A DNA stretch of 64,000 bases from Streptomyces sp. SAI-135 (GTDB lineage Bacteria > Actinomycetota > Actinomycetes > Streptomycetales > Streptomycetaceae), in NCBI RefSeq assembly GCF_029893805.1, contig NZ_JARXYP010000002.1, positions 8,060,001 through 8,124,000 on the forward strand, read 5' to 3'. Below, piece by piece: positions 57,790 to 64,000 of this stretch. The notes below the pieces were generated by a model. The model had not been told where the DNA came from. It was given only the letters and a program-made list of their open reading frames with translations, and did no database searches. The stretch's first letter is position 1; each line of letters begins with the position of its first letter. Both the position numbers and the translations under genes were made by a program.

Positions 57790-60075
57790 TCACTCCTTCC
57801 CGGACAGCCGGGCGGCCGCGATCGCCGCCTGGCCGTAGCTGATGCCGCCGTCCCCGACGGGAACCTGTCCGCCGACCAGCACCCGCAGCCCCTGCGCGCG
57901 CAGCCGGCGCCGCACCTCGGTCAGCAGCCGCCGGTTGACGAAGCAGCCGCCGCCCAGGCACACCGTGCGGGGCGCGCCCTCGGCCACCGCGCGGGCGGCC
58001 AGGTCCGCGGTGACGATCGCCAGCGTCAGATGGAAGGCCGCGGCCAGCAGGGCGACCGGCTCCCCGGCGAGCTGCCGCGCCAGCAGGTCGGCGAGGGTCG
58101 GGGCCGGGTCGTACACCCACAATCCGTCCGCCCGCACCAGCCGGTGGGCGAGCGGCACGGCGTGCGTGTCACCGGCCGCCGCCTCCAGCAGGACGGCCGC
58201 CTCGCCCTCGTAGCCGACGTGGTCGGCGAGGCCGAGCAGGGCGGCCACGGTGTCGAAGAGCCGGCCGGCGCTGGAGGCGCGGGGGCAGTTGACGTCCCTG
58301 GCCACCATGGCGGTCACGGCGCTGACCTCGTGCGGGTCGAGCCGGTCGGTGAAGGGGCGGGTCAGCCACGGGTACGGCCGGGGCGAGCCCAGTGCCTCGC
58401 CGCCGAGCAGCCGGCCGAGGGCGGTGCGGGAGGGATGGCGTACCGCCGCGTCGCCGCCGGGCAGGGGCGCGGTCGCGAACCTGCCCACGCGGCGGTAGCC
58501 GGTCAGATCGGCGACGAGGATCTCGCCGCCCCACAGGGTCCCGTCGTCCCCGAGCCCGAGCCCGTCGTAGGCGATGCCGAGGAACGGCCCGCGCACCCCG
58601 TGCTCGGCCGCGCAGGCGGCCACGTGCGCGTGGTGGTGCTGCACGGCGAGGTGGCGCAACGGCTGCGCCCGGGCCCACTGCGTCGACAGGTAGCCGGGGT
58701 GCAGGTCGTGCGCCAGGACGCGCGGCTCGATGCCGGTGAGGTGTCTGAGATGGCCGTACGACGCCTCGAACGCCTCGTGGGACGCGAGGTCGGACAGGTC
58801 ACCGGTGTGCGGACCGAGCACGGCACGGCCGTCCGCGGCGAGTGTGAAGGTGTGCTTGAGCTGGGCCCCGGCCCCGGCGACCGGCTCCGCCACGCGCAGG
58901 CGCAGCGGCGCGGGGGCGAGGCCGCGGGCACGCCGGACCGTGATGCGGGTCCGGCCGGCGAACTGCACCACCGAGTCGTCGTAGCGGGCCCGGATCGGGC
59001 GGTCGTGGGTGAGGAACCCGTCCGCCACGCCGGCCAGGGCGCGGCGGGCCTCGCTGTCGTCCACGGCGATGGGCTCGTCGCTCAGGTTGCCGCTGGTGAC
59101 CACGAGAGGCCGGGCCAGATCGTCGAGGAGGAGGTGGTGCAGGCCCGTGGTCGGCAGGAACAGGCCGATCCGCGTGAGACCGGGGTGCACCCCGGGAGCG
59201 AGCCGCGGGGTCCCGCGCCACCGGCGGCGGGCCAGCAGGACCACGGGACGCTCCGGTGACGTCAGGGCGCGCTCCTCCGTCGCGCCGATCATGGCCAGAC
59301 GCGAGGCCGTGCGCAGCCCGTCGACCATCACGGCGAAGGGCTTCGCCGGACGGTGCTTGCGCCGCCTGAGCTCCGCCACGGCGCGCGTATCACCGGCGTC
59401 GCACACCAGTTGGTAGCCGCCCAGGCCCTTCAGGGCGACGATCCCGCCGCCGGCGATCGTCTCGACCGCCGCCCCCAGCGCCTCCTCGCCGCGCAGGTCC
59501 CGCCAGGCGAGCCGGGGGCCGCAGACGGGACAGGCGACGGGCTCGGCGTGGAAGCGCCGGTCGGTCGGGTCGGCGTACTCGGCGGCGCAGTCACGGCACA
59601 GCGGGAACGCCCGCATCGTGGTGCGGACCCGGTCGTAGGGCAGGTCCTCGATGATCGTGGCGCGGGGACCGCAGTCCGTGCAGTTGACGAACGGGTAGCG
59701 GTGTCTGCGGTCGCCCGGGTCGCGCAGTTCGCGCAGACAGGCGTCGCAGATCGCGGCGTCGGGCGGGATCTCGCGCGCGGCCGGGTCCGGGCCGGCGGGG
59801 GCGCTGTGGCGCACGTGGAAACCCTCGCCGTACGACGGCCCGGTGCCCTCGGTCAGCCGGACCCGGCGCACCCGGGCCAGGGCCGGCGCGTCGGACCGCA
59901 GCCGGGCGGCGAACGCCTCGATGCGGCCGGCGGGCCCGGCGACCTCGCCCTCCACGTGGCCGTTGACGTTGGCCACCCAGCCGGTCAGCCCGAGTTCGGC
60001 CGCGGTGCGGTACACGAAGGGACGGAAGCCGACGCCCTGGACGGTGCCGTGGACCTCGAAGCGTCGCGCGTTCAC
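57790..60075 (-). CDS. hypF: Carbamoyltransferase HypF
   Basis: 761 residues, full length. N-terminal acylphosphatase (EVHGTVQGVGFRPFVYR), two C4 zinc motifs (CDACLRELRD...CTDCGP; CRDCAAEYAD...CPVCGP), YrdC-like domain (IVALKGLGGYQLVCDA, RRRKHRPAKPFAVMV), and the Kae1-like carbamoyltransferase end (VQHHHAHVAACAAEHG, VCLGGGCFVNRRLL). It converts carbamoyl phosphate to the thiocarbamate on HypE that becomes cyanide. Carbamoyl phosphate could come from the arc genes in the same island. It overlaps the endopeptidase gene by 4 bases. Confidence 0.95.
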   Translation of the reverse strand: MNARRFEVHGTVQGVGFRPFVYRTAAELGLTGWVANVNGHVEGEVAGPAGRIEAFAARLRSDAPALARVRRVRLTEGTGPSYGEGFHVRHSAPAGPDPAAREIPPDAAICDACLRELRDPGDRRHRYPFVNCTDCGPRATIIEDLPYDRVRTTMRAFPLCRDCAAEYADPTDRRFHAEPVACPVCGPRLAWRDLRGEEALGAAVETIAGGGIVALKGLGGYQLVCDAGDTRAVAELRRRKHRPAKPFAVMVDGLRTASRLAMIGATEERALTSPERPVVLLARRRWRGTPRLAPGVHPGLTRIGLFLPTTGLHHLLLDDLARPLVVTSGNLSDEPIAVDDSEARRALAGVADGFLTHDRPIRARYDDSVVQFAGRTRITVRRARGLAPAPLRLRVAEPVAGAGAQLKHTFTLAADGRAVLGPHTGDLSDLASHEAFEASYGHLRHLTGIEPRVLAHDLHPGYLSTQWARAQPLRHLAVQHHHAHVAACAAEHGVRGPFLGIAYDGLGLGDDGTLWGGEILVADLTGYRRVGRFATAPLPGGDAAVRHPSRTALGRLLGGEALGSPRPYPWLTRPFTDRLDPHEVSAVTAMVARDVNCPRASSAGRLFDTVAALLGLADHVGYEGEAAVLLEAAAGDTHAVPLAHRLVRADGLWVYDPAPTLADLLARQLAGEPVALLAAAFHLTLAIVTADLAARAVAEGAPRTVCLGGGCFVNRRLLTEVRRRLRAQGLRVLVGGQVPVGDGGISYGQAAIAAARLSGKE

Positions 60076-60578
60076 GGCCGGCTCCCGAACGCGGGGTGCG
60101 GATGACGGGCGATGTCGTTCTCGACGGCGTCGGCGAGCGGGTCCACGGCGGCGGCCACCGCGGGGGAGAGGCCGGTGCCGAAGTCACCGTCGGCGCCCTC
60201 CACGGCGTAGACGACCAGTTCGCGCGGCAGGAGGCCGAGCACCCGGGCGAGTTCCACGGCCTCGCCGAGCCCCAGTCCGTGCGAACTGGTGGACGTCGGC
60301 GCGGACAGCCGGGCGTCATGCAGGGCCAGGCGGTGCACACGGCCGGGAGTGCCCGGGTGGGCGTGCGCCGCGTCCACGACGACGGCCAGATCCACGCCCT
60401 CCCACAGGGCGATCAGCCGTGCGGGATCCCCGTCACAGGTGGCGAGCACGATGTCCGGCGGCCACTGCCGCCGCGCGGCCCGCTCCCGCAGCCGGGCCAC
60501 GACGGCCCAGCCCACGCCGTCGTCGCGCCGGAACTCGTTGCCGACGCCGACGACGGTGATCCGTGTGCACGCCCTCAT
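60072..60578 (-). CDS. Hydrogenase maturation endopeptidase
   Basis: 168 residues. VVGVGNEFRRDDGVGWAVVARL is the HybD/HoxM-type N-terminus with nickel-binding acidic residues; VVVDAAHAHPGTPG and SSHGLGLGEAVELARVLG hold the other family motifs. It would remove the C-terminal peptide after H434 of the large subunit once nickel is in place. First gene of the unit protease-hypF-hypC. A box pair (60615-60650) lies just upstream. Confidence 0.9.
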   Translation of the reverse strand: MRACTRITVVGVGNEFRRDDGVGWAVVARLRERAARRQWPPDIVLATCDGDPARLIALWEGVDLAVVVDAAHAHPGTPGRVHRLALHDARLSAPTSTSSHGLGLGEAVELARVLGLLPRELVVYAVEGADGDFGTGLSPAVAAAVDPLADAVENDIARHPHPAFGSRP

Positions 60579-60614
60579 GCGCTCACCGTGCGTCGTCGCC
60601 GGCCGTTGCGACAG

Positions 60615-60650
60615 GGGCCGAACGGCCCGTGCCGCAGGGCCGGTTCTCCT
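60615..60650. promoter_or_regulatory. DevR-like boxes before protease-hypF-hypC
   Basis: GGGCCGAACGGCCC (60615-60628, perfect) and a left half-site GGGCCGGTTCTCCT (60637-60650) are 22 bp apart. The proximal box is 37 bp before the protease start, closer than usual. Confidence 0.6.
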
Positions 60651-60688
60651 TCCGCCCCGTTGACCGGCCACGGTGACGGCCGTGAAGA

Positions 60689-60723
60689 GGGCCGAACGGA
60701 CCCGGCGCCGGCCCTGGCGGCCC
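60689..60723. promoter_or_regulatory. Paired DevR-like boxes before the last usp
   Basis: GGGCCGAACGGACC (60689-60702) and GGCCCTGGCGGCCC (60710-60723) are 21 bp apart, ending 68 bp before the usp start. This is the last box in the window; none was seen in the remaining 3.3 kb. Confidence 0.62.
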
Positions 60724-60791
60724 ATGTCCGCACAGGAGCGCCGGAGCAAGGCTGGAAGCGAGGAGCGGACCGAGCGCTGGAGGTGCGCGTC

Positions 60792-61679
60792 ATGCCCCTG
60801 CCCGTCATCGCCGCAGTGGACGGTTCGGCCGAGAGCCTCGCGGCGGCCGAGTGGGCGGCCCGTGAGGCCGTACGGCGGAAGCGGTCGTTGCGGCTGGTGC
60901 ACGCCTGGAGCTGGCACCCCCGTCAGGACGGTGAGCCCGCCACCGCGGCTCAGCGCCTGATGGCGCGCCGGGCCCTGCGGCAGGCCGGGGAGCGCATCGG
61001 CCGTGCCTGCCCGGAACTGCGCTTCGAGGAGGAGCAGGTTCAGGGTCCCGCCACGGAGGCGCTGGTGCGTGCGGCGGAACAGGCAGACGTCCTGGTGCTG
61101 GGGTCGCGGGGCCTGAGCGGTTTCACGGGCTTTCTGGTGGGTTCGGTCGCCCTGGGCGTCGTCGCGCGTGCCGGCCGGCCCGTCGTCCTCGTGCGGGCGG
61201 ACGGGGAGACCGCGGGCGCCGGCCTGCCCGCCCCGCCCCAGCGGAGCGGGCGGCGGGACGTGGTACTCGGGCTCGACCTGGCGGACCCGTGCGAGGAGGT
61301 CATCGACTTCGCCTTCGAGGCGGCACGCTGTGGCGAGGGCCGGCTCCGGGCGGTCCACGCCTGGCAGTCACCCGCCCCGTTCTCGCTGGGACCCGGCGAG
61401 ATAGGCCTGATCGACGGGCCCCGGCGCGCTGACGAATGGCGGGACTTCATGGCCGCGGTCCTCACGCCCTGGCGCGAGAAGTACCCCGGTGTCGAGGTCG
61501 TGGAGACCCTCGCCGAGGGCCGGCCCGCCGCTCCCCTGATCCGCGCGGCCTCCGGAGCGGATCTGCTCGTCGTGGGCCGCCGGATCACCCCGGGCCCGGT
61601 GCTCGCCCGCACCGGCCCCGTCACACACGCGGTCGTCCACCACGTCGGCTGCCCCGTGGCTGTCGTTCCGCATGAGTGA
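60792..61679 (+). CDS. Universal stress protein, tandem Usp domains
   Basis: 295 residues. PVIAAVDGSAESLAAAEWAAREAVRRKRSLRLVHAW; loop VLGSRGLSGFTGFLVGSVALGVVARAGRPVVLVRAD; second domain DVVLGLDLADPCEEVIDFAFEAAR through RTGPVTHAVVHHVGCPVAVVPHE. Near-paralogue of 30276-31157. CTGGAGGTGCGCGTC precedes ATG 60792. It is the last gene of the island and is transcribed away from the hydrogenase maturation genes. Confidence 0.9.
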   Translation: MPLPVIAAVDGSAESLAAAEWAAREAVRRKRSLRLVHAWSWHPRQDGEPATAAQRLMARRALRQAGERIGRACPELRFEEEQVQGPATEALVRAAEQADVLVLGSRGLSGFTGFLVGSVALGVVARAGRPVVLVRADGETAGAGLPAPPQRSGRRDVVLGLDLADPCEEVIDFAFEAARCGEGRLRAVHAWQSPAPFSLGPGEIGLIDGPRRADEWRDFMAAVLTPWREKYPGVEVVETLAEGRPAAPLIRAASGADLLVVGRRITPGPVLARTGPVTHAVVHHVGCPVAVVPHE

Positions 61680-61767
61680 GATCCCCTGACCGACGGGTCT
61701 CCGAGCCGTGCTGACACCACCCCCCAGGTCATCGGTTCGACAGGGGAACGGGGGAGCCGAAGCAGGC

Positions 61768-62286
61768 TCAGCCGTCGTCCCTGTCGCCGCCCGTCGCCGC
61801 CTTGGAGTAGCCGTCGTGCCACGCGGCCTTCGCCCCCGAATCACCGATGCGGTAGACGTCCACGGCGGCTCCCACGGCCACGACGAGCGACAGAACCGCA
61901 ACCGCGACACGCACCGGCGCCGCGGACCGGCGTATGCCGCGCGTGGTCCCGGACCCGGACGTGGTGGTGCGGCGGGCCGTCCACCAGACGAGCACCGCCA
62001 GCAGGAACAGGCCGCCGGCCCAGGGCAGCAGGCCGTCCCCGAGGGCGGCGTGCCGGCGCACCAGGGCATCGCTGTCGACGTGTGCCTCCAGCCACTCCCC
62101 GGCCTCCGTCGCCAGCGGAACGCTCACGAGGGTGACCAGGGCCAGCAGCGGCAGTACGAGGCCCATGCGCTGCGCCGCGCTCGACCAGACCGCGCAGACG
62201 CCGAGTGCCAGTGCGGTGAGAGGAACGAGTACGACGACGAAATGCACGAGAAGGACGTGCGCGGGCAGGCCGTTGATCACGCTCAT
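61768..62286 (-). CDS. DUF2231-like membrane protein
   Basis: 172 residues. It opens INGLPAHVLLVHFVVVLVPLTALALGVCAVW, the typical start of DUF2231-type proteins (short loop, then PxHxxxVHFxVVLxPL), with about four helices in all, including MGLVLPLLALVTLVSVPLAT, LLPWAGGLFLLAVLVWW and VAVAVLSLVVAVGAAVDVY. GGTGGAGGAACACCT precedes ATG 62286. It has no DevR-like box, so it is outside the regulon. Function unknown. Confidence 0.75.
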   Translation of the reverse strand: MSVINGLPAHVLLVHFVVVLVPLTALALGVCAVWSSAAQRMGLVLPLLALVTLVSVPLATEAGEWLEAHVDSDALVRRHAALGDGLLPWAGGLFLLAVLVWWTARRTTTSGSGTTRGIRRSAAPVRVAVAVLSLVVAVGAAVDVYRIGDSGAKAAWHDGYSKAATGGDRDDG

Positions 62287-62442
62287 AGGTGTTCCTCCAC
62301 CGGGTTGGTCACACGCGATGCGTCGAAGGCGCGCCAGCCTCGCACAGGAAGTTCTCAACTTCCTCTGAGCACACCAGGGACATATGGGGATGAACCGGCA
62401 TCCGGGTTGAAGGGACGGTGGATATCGCACCATCCTTCCCCC

Positions 62443-64000
62443 ATGTCTCTCACGTCCCCTGCCTTCGACCTCTCCGGCCTGCGCGACTACGCCCACGACT
62501 GGGCGTTGGTGGACGTGGAGACCTCCGGGCTGGTCCCGCGCCGGGACCGGGTGCTGTCCGTGGCCGTCGTGACGCTGGGACCGGACGGCCGACAGACGGG
62601 GGAGTTCTCGACCTTGCTGAACCCCGGCTGCGATCCGGGTCCGGTGCACGTCCACGGGCTCACGGCCGAGCGGCTGCGCGGTGCGCCGACCTTCGACCAG
62701 GTGGCCGACCGTATCGGCGCGCTGCTCGCGGACCGTGTGCTGGTGGCGCACAACGCCCAGTTCGACTACGACTTCCTCGCCCACGAGTTCTCCCGGGCGC
62801 GTACGTGGCTGCCCGTCACGCGGCGGCTGTGCACCCTCGCACTGAACCGACGCGTCGACCCGCCCACGGACGACCTGAAGCTGGGCACACTCGCCGCGCA
62901 CTACGGCGTGCCCCAGGTGAAGGCGCACGACGCACTCGACGACACCCGTGTGCTCGCCGGAGTCCTGCGCGCCTCACTGCAACAGGCCGCGCGCCTCGGC
63001 CTTCCGCTGCCGCTGGTGACCTGCCCGCCGCGGCAGGACCCGCAGTTCGCGCCGCAACCGCCCAAGACGCCGTGCGGCTACCGCAATCCGGGACGCCTCA
63101 CCCTCGGCGGCCCCCTCGTACAGGGCATGAAGGTGGCCGTCACCGGGGAAACCCGCACCGCGCGGGCCGAGTTGGTGGGCCGATCGGTCGCCGCCGGGCT
63201 CAACATGGTGGGCTCCGTGAGCCGGCACACCAGCGCGCTGGTCACCAATGACCCCGCGTCCGGAACGGCCAAGGCCCGGCGGGCCCTGGCCGAGGGCGTC
63301 CCCGTCATCGACGAAACCGCCTTCCTCCGGCTGCTGGACGATGTGCGGCCCGGTACCCCGCACGAGCAGGCCAGGTCCGCGGCCCCTGCCGTCCCCTCCG
63401 TGCCGCCGGCCACGCTGCCCGCCGTGCCCGCGCCCCGACCGCCGGAGCCGGCCGAGTCCACGACCGTTCGCGCCTCTTCCGTTCCGGCCCCGGCCGTGGG
63501 CTCCGAACCGGTGGCGGTGGACCCCGAAGCGCAACCCCAGGCCCGCTCCAGGAAGTTGAGCGGTCCACTGTCGGGGCGGCGGGTGCTGGTTCTGGGCGGC
63601 ACGCACCCCGAAGCGGTCGCCGCTCGCACGCAGGTCGTCGAACTGGGCGGGGCCGCCGCCATCAACCTGTCCGCGAGCGTCACCGACGTCGTCCTCCTCG
63701 ACGGGGGAGAGGCCGACCGCCGCATGAGCCGGATCACCTCCCTCGCCTTTCCCACCCACGACGCCGCCTGGCTCGACGCCCCCGTCGCCACCACACAGCC
63801 GCGCTCCGGCGGACGGGGCGACGCCGCCCACGTGCTGCCCCGCGGCGGTGTCGTCGACCTGCCCTCCCTCAACCGGGCCGGAGTGCCGGACCGCTGGACC
63901 GTCAGCGCCTCCTGGGGCCAGCGGACGGCCGACGAGATCGACCTCGTCGCCTTCGTGGTCGACGAGGACGAACAGGTCTGCTTCGACGAGGACTTCGTGT
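62443..64000 (+). CDS. DEDD exonuclease with BRCT and TerD domains, 5' part
   Basis: At least 519 residues, cut by the window end. Exonuclease domain: D24 and E26 (LVDVETSGL), VAHNAQFDYDF, and H162 with D167 (AHDALDDTRV), as in DnaQ-type 3'-5' exonucleases. A BRCT-like domain follows (about 215-300; GMKVAVTGETRTARAELVGRS), then a Pro/Ala-rich linker, a second BRCT-like segment (LSGRRVLVLGGTHPEAVAARTQVVELGGAAAINLS), and the start of a TerD fold (VSASWGQRTADEIDLVAFVVDEDEQVCFDEDFV). TerD proteins belong to tellurium and stress-resistance systems that bind Ca2+. The start ATG has no strong ribosome site. It lies outside the box-bearing region. Confidence 0.82.
   Translation, partial: MSLTSPAFDLSGLRDYAHDWALVDVETSGLVPRRDRVLSVAVVTLGPDGRQTGEFSTLLNPGCDPGPVHVHGLTAERLRGAPTFDQVADRIGALLADRVLVAHNAQFDYDFLAHEFSRARTWLPVTRRLCTLALNRRVDPPTDDLKLGTLAAHYGVPQVKAHDALDDTRVLAGVLRASLQQAARLGLPLPLVTCPPRQDPQFAPQPPKTPCGYRNPGRLTLGGPLVQGMKVAVTGETRTARAELVGRSVAAGLNMVGSVSRHTSALVTNDPASGTAKARRALAEGVPVIDETAFLRLLDDVRPGTPHEQARSAAPAVPSVPPATLPAVPAPRPPEPAESTTVRASSVPAPAVGSEPVAVDPEAQPQARSRKLSGPLSGRRVLVLGGTHPEAVAARTQVVELGGAAAINLSASVTDVVLLDGGEADRRMSRITSLAFPTHDAAWLDAPVATTQPRSGGRGDAAHVLPRGGVVDLPSLNRAGVPDRWTVSASWGQRTADEIDLVAFVVDEDEQVCFDEDFV

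Noticed and set aside
1..64000. tRNA, rRNA, insertion sequence, prophage or CRISPR features
   Set aside because: No cloverleaf, rRNA block, transposase, integrase or spaced-repeat array could be recognised on either strand. Small regulatory RNAs cannot be excluded by reading.

Overview
The window is high-GC actinobacterial DNA, most likely Streptomyces or a close relative. The signs are extreme GC bias at third codon positions, frequent GTG starts, purine-rich GGAGG ribosome sites and Streptomyces-type gene families. It opens inside a V-type ATP synthase subunit D gene and closes inside an exonuclease-BRCT-TerD gene. Between them, about 0.5-61.7 kb, lies one coherent block that reads as a hypoxia/dormancy island. 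It resembles the mycobacterial DosR (DevR) regulon and the OsdR-controlled region of Streptomyces coelicolor, but carries much more central metabolism.

Layout. 0.7-9 kb: a DevR/DosR-type response regulator, a SHOCT-like membrane protein, an Rv1733c-like membrane protein, an Acg-type nitroreductase, a universal stress protein (Usp), a PPOX flavin-fold protein, GAPDH, and a DevS/DosS-type GAF-GAF histidine kinase that keeps the heme histidine and distal tyrosine. 9-18 kb: DUF779 protein, zinc alcohol dehydrogenase, three-gene pnt transhydrogenase, and facing it an operon for a 2-oxoacid:ferredoxin oxidoreductase (gamma, alpha, beta) plus a GltD-like flavoprotein with its own ferredoxin domain. 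18-31 kb: Usp proteins, CBS-BON proteins, a second Rv1733c-like protein, an HspX-like Hsp20, OsmC, a beta-CASP metallo-beta-lactamase, small membrane proteins and a GH65 glycoside phosphorylase. 31-36 kb: arginine deiminase pathway (permease, arcA with a frameshift, arcB, arcC). 36-43 kb: a P-type ATPase fused to hemerythrin, two Usp genes, a CtpF-like P-type ATPase, and a relic of a second devR gene. 43-50 kb: DoxX, Usp, GNAT/acyl-CoA-ligase fusion, CBS-BON, flavodoxin, second Acg-type nitroreductase. 50-61.7 kb: a group-3-type [NiFe]-hydrogenase with cNMP-binding and CBS-BON genes inside the operon, hypE, hypD, hypC, hypF and an endopeptidase, then a last Usp. The hypA and hypB genes are absent from the window.

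The most striking signal is regulatory. A 14-bp palindrome, consensus GGGCCGNNCGGCCC, recurs in front of nearly every transcription unit in the island and is missing from the flanks. It usually occurs as two copies 20-22 bp apart, with the proximal copy 60-90 bp before the start codon. The natural candidate to bind it is the DevR-like regulator encoded at 985-1686, which has a variant site before its own gene.

Inferred physiology: under oxygen or redox limitation the heme kinase would switch on GAPDH and GH65 phosphorolysis, pyruvate oxidation to acetyl-CoA with reduced ferredoxin, electron transfer to NAD(P), transhydrogenation, and disposal of electrons as H2 or ethanol. Arginine fermentation would add ATP, and stress proteins would protect the resting cell. 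Decay is visible in several places: a frameshifted arcA, a usp relic, a devR relic, and tandem duplications.
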